A DNA stretch of 64,000 nucleotides from NCBI RefSeq assembly GCF_004217135.1, contig NZ_SHKK01000001.1, positions 1,736,001 to 1,800,000 on the forward strand, written 5' to 3'. Every line of letters starts with the position of its first letter. The first letter of the stretch is position 1. Positions 1-9,181 of this stretch are shown here, in pieces. Below the pieces are notes generated by a model, which had not been told where the DNA came from, searched no databases, and saw only the letters and a list, made by a program, of their open reading frames with translations. Position numbers and translations under genes: made by a program. The DNA is from Micromonospora violae. GTDB taxonomy: Bacteria > Actinomycetota > Actinomycetes > Mycobacteriales > Micromonosporaceae.

Positions 1-1
1 C

Positions 2-1039
2 GCGTCCGCCGACCGGCTGGCCCGACTGCTCAACCTGGTGCCCTACCTGCTGGCCCGGCCCGGCATCGAGATCGCCGAGGCGGCCGGTGACCTGGGCGTC
101 ACCGAGCGCCAGCTCCGGGAGGACCTGGAGCTGCTCTGGGTGTGCGGGCTGCCCGGGTACGGCCCCGGCGACCTGATCGACATGGCGTTCGACGGTGATC
201 GGGTGACCATCACCTACGACGCTGGCATCGACCGGCCGTTGCGGCTCACCCCCGACGAGGCGCTCGCGCTCGTGGTGGCGCTGCGGATGCTGGCCGAGAC
301 CCCCGGGGTGGCCAACCGGGAGGCCGTCGAACGCGCCCTCGCCAAGATCGAGGACGCGGGCGACCTGGTGGGCGCCCCGGTGGCCGTCCGGTTGCCCGGG
401 GACACCCCGCGCGTCGAGGCGCTGCGCGCCGCCGTGGAGGGCGGGAAGGCCCTCGGGATCACCTACTACACGGCCGCCCGGGACGAGACCACCGAGCGCG
501 TCATCGACCCACTGCGGATGCTCATGGTCGGCGGCCGGGCGTACGTGGAGGCGTGGTGTCGGCGCGCGGAGGCGGTCCGGCTGTTCCGCGCCGACCGGAT
601 CGACGCGATCACCGAGTTGGACGAGCCGGCCACGGTGCCGCCGCAGGCCGTCCCGCACGACCTCACCGAGGGGGTGTTCCGCCCCTCGGCGGACCTGCCG
701 CTGATCACCGTACGCATCGGCCGGGGCGAGCGGTGGATCACCGAGTACTACCCGTGTGAGCGGGTGGAGGCCGACGGCGACCAGTGGCTCGTCTCCCTTC
801 GGGTGACCGACCTGGGGTGGGCCCGCCGGTTCGTGCTGGGCCTGGGCCCGGAGGTGACAGTGGTCGCCCCGGTCGAGTTGGCCGAGCAGGTGCGCGCGAC
901 GGCAGCCGCCGCGCTCGACGCGTACGCCGTGCCCGCGCCCACCACTGTGCCCGCGCCCACGACTGTGCCCCGGTCGCCCGAGGTCGACGCGGAGCGCGTG
1001 CCGCCGGGTGATCCGGCGGTGGCCGGCCGTACCCAGTAG
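2..1039 (+). CDS. pafC: WYL-domain transcriptional regulator PafC, 5' partial
   Basis: The reading frame is open from the first bases of the window and already encodes the HTH-to-linker phrase DRLARLLNLVPYLLARPG typical of PafC, so the true start lies upstream; an internal GTG at 38 is unlikely to be the start. About 345 residues are visible: an N-terminal winged-helix region, then a WYL domain (segment around AWCRRAEAVRLFRADRI), then a C-terminal regulatory extension ending in a short Pro/Thr-rich tail with two near-identical APTTVP units. In Mycobacterium PafBC is a heterodimeric activator of the DNA-damage response. The following genes tatA, tatC and helY are in the same order as in M. tuberculosis, which supports the PafC assignment and predicts pafB just outside the window. 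Confidence 0.9.
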   Translation, partial: ASADRLARLLNLVPYLLARPGIEIAEAAGDLGVTERQLREDLELLWVCGLPGYGPGDLIDMAFDGDRVTITYDAGIDRPLRLTPDEALALVVALRMLAETPGVANREAVERALAKIEDAGDLVGAPVAVRLPGDTPRVEALRAAVEGGKALGITYYTAARDETTERVIDPLRMLMVGGRAYVEAWCRRAEAVRLFRADRIDAITELDEPATVPPQAVPHDLTEGVFRPSADLPLITVRIGRGERWITEYYPCERVEADGDQWLVSLRVTDLGWARRFVLGLGPEVTVVAPVELAEQVRATAAAALDAYAVPAPTTVPAPTTVPRSPEVDAERVPPGDPAVAGRTQ

Positions 1040-1049
1040 GCTGACCGCC

Positions 1050-1295
1050 GTGCTGATCTGGATCGTGCTCGCGGTGGTGCTGCTGCCTCTCGTGGTGCTC
1101 GCGCTGGCCGTGCGCCCGGTGCTGGCCCGGCTGCCCCGACTGCGCCGCGCCGTCGCGGTGTTGCAGCGGCGCGCCACCGAGGCGCAGGCGCTGCGCGAGA
1201 GCGCCGAGGCGTTGCAACGCCGCGCCGAGGAGGTTCAGCGTCGGCTTGACACCGCGTCCGGGCGGCTTGCGGTGATCAAGGCCAAGCGCGGCTGA
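1050..1295 (+). CDS. small membrane-anchored coiled-coil protein, unknown function
   Basis: This 81-residue protein starts at a GTG 11 bases after the pafC stop; an in-frame upstream ATG inside pafC (1008) is possible but would overlap pafC by 32 bases. Residues 1-22 form one hydrophobic transmembrane segment (LIWIVLAVVLLPLVVLALAV). The remaining 55 or so residues are rich in Arg, Ala, Glu and Leu with heptad-like spacing, as expected for a cytoplasmic coiled coil. Proteins of this form are found between pafC and tatA in Micromonosporaceae as far as I recall, but no function is known to me. Its position suggests co-transcription with pafC or tatA. Confidence 0.65.
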   Translation: MLIWIVLAVVLLPLVVLALAVRPVLARLPRLRRAVAVLQRRATEAQALRESAEALQRRAEEVQRRLDTASGRLAVIKAKRG

Positions 1296-1454
1296 TCGCG
1301 CCGACACCGGGCGGTGGTTGACGGATCATCGCGGGTTGGTCAAGACTTCACCCTCCCGGCCAAACCACCACCACCCAACGGGTGGCGGGCAGCCGATCCG
1401 CACGTACGATGGGCTGCGTACCACCCCTCGGACACAGACCGACTGGAGCTTCTC

Positions 1455-1769
1455 ATGGGTGCCCTCAAGCCGTGGCACATCGCTGTTCTCGTGGTTGTGC
1501 TGATCCTGCTCTTCGGTGCGAAGCGGCTCCCCGACGCTGCCCGTTCGCTGGGTCGGTCGCTGCGGATCATCAAGGCCGAGACCAAGAGCCTGCAGGACGA
1601 CGACCGCGACCTCGCCGAGAAGGCCGACGCGCAGGCCGGCTACCAGCCGCTGCCGCCGCACGCCGGGCAGCAGGCACCGTACGCTGGCCAGCCGCAGCAG
1701 GCCCCGTACCAGCAGGCCCCGCCGCAGCAGCCGGTCGTCGACCCGGTGCACCGCGTCCGCGACAACTGA
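1455..1769 (+). CDS. tatA: twin-arginine translocase subunit TatA
   Basis: The 104-residue protein has the TatA layout: a short N-terminal transmembrane helix ([19 protein letters not shown]), the Phe-Gly hinge, an amphipathic helix ([20 protein letters not shown]) and a long Gln/Pro-rich hydrophilic tail. TatA oligomers form the pore of the Tat export system for folded, often cofactor-containing proteins. The ATG at 1455 is chosen because TatA proteins begin within a few residues of the membrane helix; the frame is open upstream to 1314 but that part has no recognisable sequence. It is followed 18 bases later by tatC. A Tat-type signal peptide is visible on the GH127 enzyme in this same window, a likely client. 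Confidence 0.92.
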   Translation: MGALKPWHIAVLVVVLILLFGAKRLPDAARSLGRSLRIIKAETKSLQDDDRDLAEKADAQAGYQPLPPHAGQQAPYAGQPQQAPYQQAPPQQPVVDPVHRVRDN

Positions 1770-1787
1770 CCGAAGGGCACCACTCCC

Positions 1788-2741
1788 GTGGCCTTCGCCC
1801 TGCGTAAACGCGGCCCGAGCACGTTCGAGCGGGCCGCTGACGGCTCGATGACGCTCATCGAGCACGTCCGCGAGTTGCGCAACCGTCTCTTCCGCGCGTC
1901 GCTGGCAATCATGATCGGCTTCGGCTTCGGCATCTGGCTGGCCGAGCGGGTCCGGTTGTTGTTGTCGAAGCCGTACTGTGACCTGCCGGGCTCGGTCGAC
2001 CCGGCGACCGGCAAGTGCCACTTCGTTCAACTCGGCCCGGCCGACCTCTTCCTGCTGAACCTGAAGATCGGCCTGTGGGTGGGCCTGATCATCGCGGCGC
2101 CGATCTGGCTCTACCAGCTCTGGGCGTTCATCGCGCCCGGCCTGCACCGGCACGAGCGGCGCTACGCCTACGTCTTCACGGCGTTGGCGGCGCCGTTGTT
2201 CGCCGCCGGTGCGGTGCTGGCGTACTTCGTCACCGCCAAGGGCCTCGAGTTCCTGATGAACGTGTCCGGCGACGACATCTCGACCACGCTGGAAGTCACG
2301 CGGTACATCTCCTTCGTCACCAACCTGATCCTGTTGTTCGGGGTGGCGTTCGAGTTCCCGTTGATCGTGCTGATGCTCAACTTCGTGGGCATCGCGAGCG
2401 CGAAGCGGCTGCTCGGCTGGTGGCGTGTGGCGATCTTCGTGTTCTTCGCGTTCTCCGCCGTGGTCACCCCCACCCCGGACCCGTTCGGGATGACGGCCCT
2501 GGCCCTCTGCCTCTCCGCGCTCTACTTCGGTGCGGTGGGCGTCGCGTTCCTCAACGACAAGCGGCGAGGGCGGGGCAAGGAGATCTACGCCGGCGTCGAC
2601 GACGACGAGGTGTCGCCGTTGGAGTTCGACACGGACCCGGTGGTGGCCGGGCAGCGGGTCGACTCGGCCGCGCCGATCGGCGTACCCGATCCGATCGCCC
2701 CACCGGCGCCGATCGAACGCCGCTACGACGACATGACCTGA
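1788..2741 (+). CDS. tatC: twin-arginine translocase subunit TatC
   Basis: The 317-residue protein is the multispanning Tat signal-peptide receptor. The N-terminal conserved phrase MTLIEHVRELRNRLFRA is followed by six predicted transmembrane helices, and the conserved FAFSAVVTPTPDPFGM loop is present near residues 220-235. The C-terminal 60 or so residues form an acidic hydrophilic tail. The GTG start at 1788 places a 20-residue basic leader before the conserved block, which is usual for actinobacterial TatC. It forms an operon with tatA and is followed by a hairpin terminator at 2764-2796. Confidence 0.95.
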   Translation: MAFALRKRGPSTFERAADGSMTLIEHVRELRNRLFRASLAIMIGFGFGIWLAERVRLLLSKPYCDLPGSVDPATGKCHFVQLGPADLFLLNLKIGLWVGLIIAAPIWLYQLWAFIAPGLHRHERRYAYVFTALAAPLFAAGAVLAYFVTAKGLEFLMNVSGDDISTTLEVTRYISFVTNLILLFGVAFEFPLIVLMLNFVGIASAKRLLGWWRVAIFVFFAFSAVVTPTPDPFGMTALALCLSALYFGAVGVAFLNDKRRGRGKEIYAGVDDDEVSPLEFDTDPVVAGQRVDSAAPIGVPDPIAPPAPIERRYDDMT

Positions 2742-2763
2742 CGGCCCGCGCCGTCCGGTCCAC

Positions 2764-2796
2764 CGACGCCGTCCCCGTTGTTCGGGGGCGGCGTCG
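2764..2796 (+). terminator. hairpin terminator after tatC
   Basis: A 14-bp stem (CGACGCCGTCCCCG against CGGGGGCGGCGTCG, one mismatch) with a 5-base loop lies 22 bases after the tatC stop. There is no long U tract, which is common for actinobacterial terminators. Confidence 0.7.
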
Positions 2797-2886
2797 ATGC
2801 GTCACGTGACGCGCCGGCGGCGGAACTGATGGTGACGGTGCCTGCCCCTGGTGAACGGCGGGTGTCCGACCGGTACGGTGCTGCCC

Positions 2887-3801
2887 GTGACCGCAGACGA
2901 TCACCTGCCCGGCCCGGTCGCCGTGCTCGCCAACCCGACCGCCGGTCGCGGGCGGCACCGCGCTCTGCTGCCCCGGCTGCTGGACGAGTTGGCCGCCGCC
3001 GGACGTCCGGTCCGGTTGCTGCCGGCGGCCAGCCCCGCCGAGGCGGAGGCGGCGTGCCGGGCCGCCGTCGCCGACGGTGCTGGCGCGTTGGTGGCGGTCG
3101 GTGGGGACGGCACCGTGCACCGGGCGTTGCAGTCGGTCGCCGGCACCGACGTGCCGTTCGGCCCCATCCCGGCCGGCACCGGCAACGACTTCGCCCTGGA
3201 CACCGGCTTCCCCGGCGACCCCCTCGCGGCGGCGGCGGTGATCGCCGAGGCGGTGCGCGACGGTCGCAGCCAGCCGGTCGACCTGGCCCGGATGGTCGGG
3301 GCCGACGGCGCTGAGCGCTGGTACGGGGCGGTCCTCGCGGCCGGGTTCGACGCGATCGTCAACGAGCGGGCCAACCGGATGCGCTGGCCCCGCGGCCCCC
3401 GCCGCTACGACCTGGCGATCCTGGTCGAGCTGGCCCGGTTGCGCCCTCGCCGCTACACGCTGCGCCTCGACGGGGTGCCGCACGACCTGGACGCGGTGCT
3501 GGTGGCGGTGGGCAACTGCCCCACGTACGGCGGCGGGATGCGGATCTGCCCCGACGCGGACCCGACCGACGGGCTGCTCGACGTGGTGGTGGCGGGTCGG
3601 GTCAACCGACGGACCCTGGTCCGGGTGAAACCGCGCATCTACCAGGGCACCCATGTCAGTCACCCGTTGGTGCGCAGCTTCCGGGCCCGCACCGTGGAGG
3701 TGGCCGCCGAGGGCATCACCTCGTACGCCGACGGGGAACGCTCCCTGCGGCTGCCGGTGACGATCAGCGCGGTTCCGGGCGCGGTGCGGCTGCTGCGTTG
3801 A
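2887..3801 (+). CDS. diacylglycerol/sphingosine-type lipid kinase family protein
   Basis: The 304-residue protein belongs to the DAGK catalytic-domain family that phosphorylates lipid hydroxyls with ATP. The diagnostic nucleotide-binding motif GGDGTVHRAL and the following GTGNDFALD motif are both intact in the N-terminal half, preceded by the ANPTAGRGR phosphate-binding loop. The C-terminal beta-sandwich contains the conserved YADGE segment. The GTG start at 2887 leaves only eleven residues before the first core strand. The gene is monocistronic and its 3' end overlaps the convergent transporter gene by 38 bases. The substrate cannot be told from sequence; actinobacterial homologues act on diacylglycerol or phosphatidylinositol-pathway lipids. 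Confidence 0.88.
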   Translation: MTADDHLPGPVAVLANPTAGRGRHRALLPRLLDELAAAGRPVRLLPAASPAEAEAACRAAVADGAGALVAVGGDGTVHRALQSVAGTDVPFGPIPAGTGNDFALDTGFPGDPLAAAAVIAEAVRDGRSQPVDLARMVGADGAERWYGAVLAAGFDAIVNERANRMRWPRGPRRYDLAILVELARLRPRRYTLRLDGVPHDLDAVLVAVGNCPTYGGGMRICPDADPTDGLLDVVVAGRVNRRTLVRVKPRIYQGTHVSHPLVRSFRARTVEVAAEGITSYADGERSLRLPVTISAVPGAVRLLR

Positions 3802-4675
3802 CCCGTACCGCGCCGATGCTCGCCGCGATGACCAGCGCGATGGCGGCGCACTCCAGCAGGGTCAGTGCCTGCCGCAGCACCAGCCACCCGGCGAGCGTGG
3901 CGATGGCCGGGCCGAGGCTCATCAACACCGCGAAGGTGGCGGTGGGCATCCGCCGCAGCGCCACCAGTTCCAGGGTGTAGGGCAGACCGGAGGCGAGCAC
4001 CGCGAGGCCGGTGCCGAGCGCCAGCACCGGCGGTTCGAGCAGCACCGCCCCGCCGTCGATGATGCCCAACGGCAGGGTGACCAGCGCGGCGACGGCCAGC
4101 GCCAGGGCCAGCCCGTCCGCGCCGGGAAAGTGGCCGCCGACCCGGGCGCTCAGCACGATGTACGCGGCCCACATGGCGCCCGCGCCGAACGCGAAGGCCA
4201 CCCCGACGGGGTTCAGCCGGTCGAAGCCGCCCTGCCCGAGCAGCGCCACCCCGGCCAGTGCCAGCCCGGCCCAGCCCCAGCTGGCCAGCCGTCGGGCGGA
4301 GAACACCGACAGGGCGAGGGGGCCGAGCACCTCGAGCGTCACCGCCGGGCCCAGCGGGATGCGTTCGATGGCCTGGTAGAAGAGTGAGTTCATGCCGGCC
4401 AGCGCCAGCCCGAACGCGCCGGCCGCGAGCCAGGCCGAGCGGTCGTGCCCGCGCAGTCGGGGCCGGCACACGACGAGCAGCAGCACCGCGGAGATGGTCA
4501 GCCGCAGGGTCACCGCGCCGGCCACTCCGGTACGCGGGAACAGCAACGCGGCCACGGCGGCGCCGAACTGCACCGACAGTGCCCCGCCGAGCACCAGCCC
4601 GACGGCGACGACGCCACCGCCCCGGGCCGGTCGCGTCTCGTCCGACGCTGGCGTGGGCAGCAGGATCTCCGTCAC
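3764..4675 (-). CDS. EamA/DMT-family transporter (RhtA-like exporter)
   Basis: The 303-residue protein has about ten hydrophobic helices arranged as two EamA repeats, the fold of the drug/metabolite transporter superfamily. Its phrases (for example FYQAIERIPLGPAVTLEVLG and LRRMPTATFAVLMSLGPA) are those of the RhtA-type threonine/homoserine exporter branch. The GTG at 4675 is chosen because the first membrane helix begins about 20 residues later; the upstream open frame to 4867 would run into the divergent antitoxin gene. It most likely exports amino acids or small metabolites; the specific substrate is not predictable. Confidence 0.85.
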   Translation of the reverse strand: MTEILLPTPASDETRPARGGGVVAVGLVLGGALSVQFGAAVAALLFPRTGVAGAVTLRLTISAVLLLVVCRPRLRGHDRSAWLAAGAFGLALAGMNSLFYQAIERIPLGPAVTLEVLGPLALSVFSARRLASWGWAGLALAGVALLGQGGFDRLNPVGVAFAFGAGAMWAAYIVLSARVGGHFPGADGLALALAVAALVTLPLGIIDGGAVLLEPPVLALGTGLAVLASGLPYTLELVALRRMPTATFAVLMSLGPAIATLAGWLVLRQALTLLECAAIALVIAASIGAVRVNAAAAPRPEPR

Positions 4676-4782
4676 GGGCACGACGGTAGGCCGTCCGCTT
4701 CGGCCACCTTGCGGCGGTATCCACCTCTCGACACGGCCGGAGGTGTTCGCCAACGCGGTGCTACCAGCGTACGGTCCATGGT

Positions 4783-5091
4783 ATGACCAACGCGATGCGG
4801 AAACTGTCGATCTCTGTACCACCCGACGTGGCTGAGCGCCTCGAACGCGAGTCCAACGCGAGCGCATACATCACCCAGGCCGTCCGTGATCGGATGCGGC
4901 TGGACGCCCTGGACGCGGAGCTGGCCCACCAAGGCATCCCGGTCAGCGAGCAGGGGGTGGCCGAGGCACGCGCCCGCCGGGCCGCCGTGGAGGCCGACTG
5001 GTCGCCGGAGCGCCGCACCGCCCTGCGCGAGCGAGCTCGACAGCACGCCCTGGACTCTGCCGCCGGCGTGCTCGACCAACCGGCCGCGTGA
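4783..5091 (+). CDS. ribbon-helix-helix-like antitoxin of a PIN-type toxin-antitoxin pair
   Basis: The 102-residue protein starts with a basic beta-strand/helix segment (MRKLSISVPPDVAERLE) like MetJ/Arc/CopG DNA-binding antitoxins, followed by an Arg/Glu/Ala-rich helical C-terminus that would wrap a toxin. Its stop codon overlaps the start of the next gene by four bases (GTGA), the usual coupling of antitoxin and toxin. There is no clear ribosome binding site in front of the first ATG, so leaderless translation or use of the second ATG (4795) is possible. Function is inferred from arrangement and the N-terminal motif only. Confidence 0.7.
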   Translation: MTNAMRKLSISVPPDVAERLERESNASAYITQAVRDRMRLDALDAELAHQGIPVSEQGVAEARARRAAVEADWSPERRTALRERARQHALDSAAGVLDQPAA

Positions 5092-5486
5092 GCCCCGAGG
5101 ACGACCGCCCGGTCCGGCTCGTGCTGGACCGGTCGGCACTGCTGGCGTACCTGGCGGGGTCTGTGCATGTCGGGGAGCCGCTGCACGAGGTCATTCAGGA
5201 CCGCAACAGGTTCGGTGTCACCGCCGTGACCGCCTCGGAGGCCCTGGCGATCGTCAGCGACCCGAAGGAGCGGGCAACCCTGCACCGGCTGCTGAACCTG
5301 GACGCGTGCGAGGTGCTGTCGACCGAGGGGCACTCCTGGCAGGAGCTGAGCTTCTGGCGCACGGTGACCGGACGTGCCGATCTGGCCAGCACAGCCCTCG
5401 CCGTCCTCGAACACGACGCCTCGATCCTCACCGCCGAGGACCGCTACGGCGACGGCGAGCTACCGGTGATTCACATCCCGGACTGA
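5088..5486 (+). CDS. PIN-domain-like toxin (VapC-type)
   Basis: The 132-residue protein has the spaced acidic residues of PIN ribonucleases: an N-terminal LVLDRSALLAYL, a middle VTASEALAIV, and a C-terminal ADLASTALAVLEHDASILTAEDRYG. Family members cleave RNA, commonly tRNA or rRNA, when released from the antitoxin. The metal-binding Asp positions are mostly preserved, but the final part reads TAEDRY rather than the more common TxDxxF. It starts with a GTG that overlaps the antitoxin stop. It is one of many stand-alone chromosomal TA pairs in actinobacteria. Confidence 0.72.
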   Translation: MSPEDDRPVRLVLDRSALLAYLAGSVHVGEPLHEVIQDRNRFGVTAVTASEALAIVSDPKERATLHRLLNLDACEVLSTEGHSWQELSFWRTVTGRADLASTALAVLEHDASILTAEDRYGDGELPVIHIPD

Positions 5487-5498
5487 CGGCAACCGAGG

Positions 5499-6257
5499 TC
5501 AGCCCGGCAGGGCGAGGTCGAGCACCGCCCCGAGGCCGTTCTCCCGGCCCGGCTCGGCGGCGGGGAGCACCAGCACCGAGCAGCCGGCGGCCACCGCGCC
5601 CGCGTCCGCCGGTGTGTCACCGACCATCAGCGTCTGCTCCGGGTCGACGCCGAGCATCCCGCAGGCACGCCAGAAGATCGCCGGGTCGGGTTTGCAGCGC
5701 CCCACCTCGTAGGAGAGGACGAACGCGTCGACCAGGTCGGTCAACCCCCAGGCGTCGAAGTGTGGCCGCAGGTCGAAGCCGATGTTGCTGACGACCGCCA
5801 CCGGCACTCCGGCGTCGCGCAGGGCGGTCAGGGTGGGGGCGGTGTCGGCGTACGGTTGCCAGCCCTCGGCGATCAACAGCCGCTCGTAGAGCGCGTCGGC
5901 GAAGCCGTCGATGCCGGCGTCGACGGTCTCGGCCAGCCCGGTGTACGCGCCCCGGTGGGCGTGTTGGTAGAGGTCCCGGTCGGCCCACAGTTCGGCCAGC
6001 CGGGGTGGCACCCGCGCCGGTAGGGGTCCGCCGGCGCGTCCGGCGGTCAGCAGTCGGTCGGCCAGCGAGGTGGCGCGGACCCGGTCCAGGGTGACGCCGC
6101 ACGCCGTCGCGGCCTCCAGCACCCACTGCTGCGGGTCCTCCACCTGGGCCAGGGTGCCGTGGAAGTCGAAGAGCACCGCTTTGACGGGGCGTCGGGAGGC
6201 CCGGCGCTCGGCGATGCCCGGCGGACTGGTCTGGGGCGGTTCGGCATGGTCCGGCAC
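5499..6257 (-). CDS. HAD-superfamily hydrolase
   Basis: This protein has the haloacid dehalogenase motifs in order: motif I VLFDFHGTLAQ with the nucleophile Asp, motif II VAVVSNIGFD, the conserved Lys in GRCKPDPAIF and motif IV VMVGDTPADAGA read as LMVGDTPADAG. The helical cap between motifs I and II is of the C1 type seen in phosphoglycolate phosphatase-like enzymes. Two GTG starts are plausible; the one used here gives 252 residues, whereas the GTG at 6185 begins exactly at motif I and gives 228. It lies divergently to helY with under 90 bases between the two starts. The substrate is unknown. Confidence 0.82.
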   Translation of the reverse strand: MPDHAEPPQTSPPGIAERRASRRPVKAVLFDFHGTLAQVEDPQQWVLEAATACGVTLDRVRATSLADRLLTAGRAGGPLPARVPPRLAELWADRDLYQHAHRGAYTGLAETVDAGIDGFADALYERLLIAEGWQPYADTAPTLTALRDAGVPVAVVSNIGFDLRPHFDAWGLTDLVDAFVLSYEVGRCKPDPAIFWRACGMLGVDPEQTLMVGDTPADAGAVAAGCSVLVLPAAEPGRENGLGAVLDLALPG

Positions 6258-6343
6258 GCCGTGCACCCTACCGACCGCCTCCGACCGCGCCTCCGGACGG
6301 CCTTGTGGGGTGGCCTGTGGCGGCACGCACTAATCTTGGTGCC

Positions 6344-9181
6344 ATGTCGAGCCCCGCCGAGCGGTACGCAGCGGCGCGCCGCAAGGCCGCACAAGCCGCA
6401 CAGTTTCCGGCGCTGGACGAGTTCGCCCTTGAGCTGGGGTTCGACCTCGATGACTTCCAGCGGGAGGCGTGTCAGTCGTTGGAGCGGGGCAGCGGTGTGC
6501 TGGTCTGCGCTCCGACCGGTGCCGGTAAGACGGTGGTCGGGGAGTTCGCCGTGCACCTGGCGTTGCGCGGGCGGCCCGCCGACGCGACGCCCGCCACCGA
6601 CGCGACGCCCGCCGACGCCCCGCTGCCCGCTGCCGACGTGACGGCCCCGCCGGCCCGGCGCAAGTGCTTCTACACCACGCCGATCAAGGCCCTGTCCAAC
6701 CAGAAGTACCACGACCTGGTCGCCCGGTACGGCGCCGAGCAGGTCGGCCTGCTGACCGGCGACAACGCGATCAACGGCGACGCGCCGGTGGTGGTGATGA
6801 CCACCGAGGTGCTGCGCAACATGCTCTACGCGGGTTCCAGCACCCTGCAGGGCCTCGCGTACGTGGTGATGGACGAGGTGCACTACCTCGCCGACCGGTT
6901 CCGCGGCGGGGTGTGGGAAGAGGTGATCATTCACCTGCCGGCCTCGGTCACCCTGGTGTCGTTGTCGGCGACCGTCTCCAACGCCGAGGAGTTCGCCGAC
7001 TGGCTGGTCACCGTGCGGGGCGAGACCGCCGTGGTGGTCAGTGAGCACCGGCCGGTGCCGTTGTGGCAGCACATGCTTGTCGGCAAGCGGATGTTCGACC
7101 TGTTCCACGACGCCGACGCCGCCCGCAAGCACGACGTGCACCCGGAGTTGCTGCGCTACACCCGGGAGACCGTGCGGCGGCTGGAGTTGGGCGAGGGTCG
7201 CAGCGCGGGCCCCGGCGCCGGCCGGCGTGGCCCGCGCTGGCGTGGTCCGTTGCGTCCGGACATCGTCGACCGCCTGGACCGGGAGGGTCTGCTCCCGGCC
7301 ATCCTGTTCATCTTCAGCCGGGCCGGGTGCGCGGCCGCGGTGCAGCAGTGTCTCGCCGCCGGGCTGCGGCTCACCTCACCGGAGGAGCGCACCGAGATCC
7401 GCCGGGTGGTGGAGTCCCGGGTCACCGCCATTCCCGGCGAGGACCTGTCGGTCCTCGGCTACTGGGAGTGGTTGGACGGCCTGGAGCGCGGTCTGGCCGC
7501 CCACCACGCCGGCATGCTGCCGGTGTTCAAGGAGGTCGTCGAGGAGCTGTTCGTCCGCGGCCTGGTCAAGGCGGTCTTCGCCACCGAGACCCTGGCGTTG
7601 GGCATCAACATGCCGGCCCGCTGCGTGGTCCTGGAACGGCTGGTCAAGTACAACGGCGAGGCACACGTCGACCTGACCCCGGGGGAGTACACGCAGCTCA
7701 CCGGGCGCGCCGGCCGCCGTGGCATCGACGTGGAGGGGCACGCCGTGGTGGTGTGGTCCCCGGAGACCGACCCGCGGCACGTGGCCGGCCTCGCGTCCAC
7801 CCGCACCTATCCGCTGCGCTCCAGCTTCCGGCCGTCGTACAACATGGCCGTGAACCTGGTCGGCACGGTCGGCGCGGGGCCGGCCCGGGCCCTGCTGGAG
7901 TCCTCGTTCGCGCAATTCCAGGCGGACCGGTCGGTGGTCGGTCTGGCCCGGCAGGTGCAGCGCAACACCGAGACGATCGAGGCGTACGGCGCGGAGGCCG
8001 CCTGCCACCACGGCGACTTCGACGAGTACTTCGCGCTGCGGGTGGCGATCGCCGACCGGGAGAAGGCGATCGCCCGGCAGGGGCAGACCCAGCGTAAGGC
8101 TGCCGCGGTGGCGTCGCTGGAGCGGCTGCGGGTCGGCGACGTGATCCGGGTGCCGTCGGGCCGGCGGGCCGGGCTGGCCGTGGTACTGGACCCGGCGACC
8201 GGTGGCTTCGGTGAGCCTCGACCGTTGGTGCTCACCCAGGACCGCTGGGCCGGGCGGGTCAGCCCCGGCGACTTCACCACTCCGGCGGAGGTGCTGGCCC
8301 GGATCCGGGTGCCCAAGCACTTCAACCACCGGTCCCCGGCCGCCCGGCGGGATCTCGCCGCCGAGGTGAGCGGCACCGGCCTGGACCGGCACGGCGGTCG
8401 CCGCGGGGGCCGGTCCCGGCAGGTGACCGGCGAGGACCACCGGATCACCCAGCTGCGCACCGAGCTGCGCCACCACCCCTGCCACGCCTGCCCGGAGCGG
8501 GAGGAGCACGCCCGTTGGGCGGAGCGGCGTCGGCGGTTGGAGCGCGACACCGACGAGTTGCGCCAGCGCGTCAGTGGTCGTACGGGGTCCCTCGCCCGGA
8601 CGTTCGACCGGATCGTGGCGTTGCTGACCGAGCGGGGTTACCTCGCTCGCGACGGCGCGGTCACCGACGCCGGTCGGATGCTGGGCCGGATCTGGACCGA
8701 GGCGGACCTGCTGGTCGCCGAGTGCCTGCGTCGGGGGGTGTGGAACGGGCTGTCCCCAGCCGAGTTGGCCGCCGCGGTGTCCGTGGTGGTGTTCGAGGCG
8801 CGCCGTGATGTCGACGAGCGGGCGTCGCTGCCGCGCGGGCCGGTGGCCGACGCGGTGGACGAGACGCTGAAGCTGTGGGGCGAGATCGAGGCCGACGAAG
8901 CGGCTCGTGGGTTGACCGCGACCCGCGAGCCGGATCTGGGTTTCGCCTGGCCCGTCTACCGGTGGGCCCGGGGCGAGGCGCTGGCCAAGGTGCTCGGCAG
9001 CGGTCACGAGATCGATGGTGAGATGCCGGCCGGTGACTTCGTCCGCTGGGCTCGACAGGTCGTCGACCTGCTTGGTCAGATTGCCGACTCCGGTGGCGCC
9101 ACAACGGAGCTGCGGTCGACCGCGCGACAGGCTATAGCGGCCGTCAATCGAGGCGTTCTCGCGTACCACACGTCAGCCTGA
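6344..9181 (+). CDS. helY: DEAD/DEAH-box RNA helicase HelY (Ski2/Mtr4-like)
   Basis: The 945-residue protein is a superfamily 2 helicase. Motif I APTGAGKT is near residue 57, the DEVH box is in VVMDEVHYLAD, SAT is in SLSATVSN and motif VI is in QLTGRAGRRG. After the two RecA-like domains come a winged-helix region, a KOW/SH3-like insert (RVPSGRRAGLAVVLDP) and a C-terminal helical bundle of the DSHCT type. A low-complexity Ala/Thr/Asp/Pro insert (about residues 79-105) sits between motif I and the next conserved strand. Homologues are linked to RNA turnover in actinobacteria. The ATG at 6344 is chosen by similarity of the N-terminus to other HelY proteins. Gene order relative to pafC and tatAC is conserved, with five genes inserted between tatC and helY here. 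Confidence 0.93.
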   Translation: MSSPAERYAAARRKAAQAAQFPALDEFALELGFDLDDFQREACQSLERGSGVLVCAPTGAGKTVVGEFAVHLALRGRPADATPATDATPADAPLPAADVTAPPARRKCFYTTPIKALSNQKYHDLVARYGAEQVGLLTGDNAINGDAPVVVMTTEVLRNMLYAGSSTLQGLAYVVMDEVHYLADRFRGGVWEEVIIHLPASVTLVSLSATVSNAEEFADWLVTVRGETAVVVSEHRPVPLWQHMLVGKRMFDLFHDADAARKHDVHPELLRYTRETVRRLELGEGRSAGPGAGRRGPRWRGPLRPDIVDRLDREGLLPAILFIFSRAGCAAAVQQCLAAGLRLTSPEERTEIRRVVESRVTAIPGEDLSVLGYWEWLDGLERGLAAHHAGMLPVFKEVVEELFVRGLVKAVFATETLALGINMPARCVVLERLVKYNGEAHVDLTPGEYTQLTGRAGRRGIDVEGHAVVVWSPETDPRHVAGLASTRTYPLRSSFRPSYNMAVNLVGTVGAGPARALLESSFAQFQADRSVVGLARQVQRNTETIEAYGAEAACHHGDFDEYFALRVAIADREKAIARQGQTQRKAAAVASLERLRVGDVIRVPSGRRAGLAVVLDPATGGFGEPRPLVLTQDRWAGRVSPGDFTTPAEVLARIRVPKHFNHRSPAARRDLAAEVSGTGLDRHGGRRGGRSRQVTGEDHRITQLRTELRHHPCHACPEREEHARWAERRRRLERDTDELRQRVSGRTGSLARTFDRIVALLTERGYLARDGAVTDAGRMLGRIWTEADLLVAECLRRGVWNGLSPAELAAAVSVVVFEARRDVDERASLPRGPVADAVDETLKLWGEIEADEAARGLTATREPDLGFAWPVYRWARGEALAKVLGSGHEIDGEMPAGDFVRWARQVVDLLGQIADSGGATTELRSTARQAIAAVNRGVLAYHTSA

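Noticed and set aside
4783-5486. Recently mobile toxin-antitoxin island
   Set aside because: Composition and codon use look like the surroundings and no integrase, repeat or tRNA border is visible.
7376-9169. Long open frame of almost 600 codons antisense to helY
   Set aside because: It mirrors the third-position GC bias of helY and contains no recognisable domain; such antisense frames are expected in DNA of this composition.
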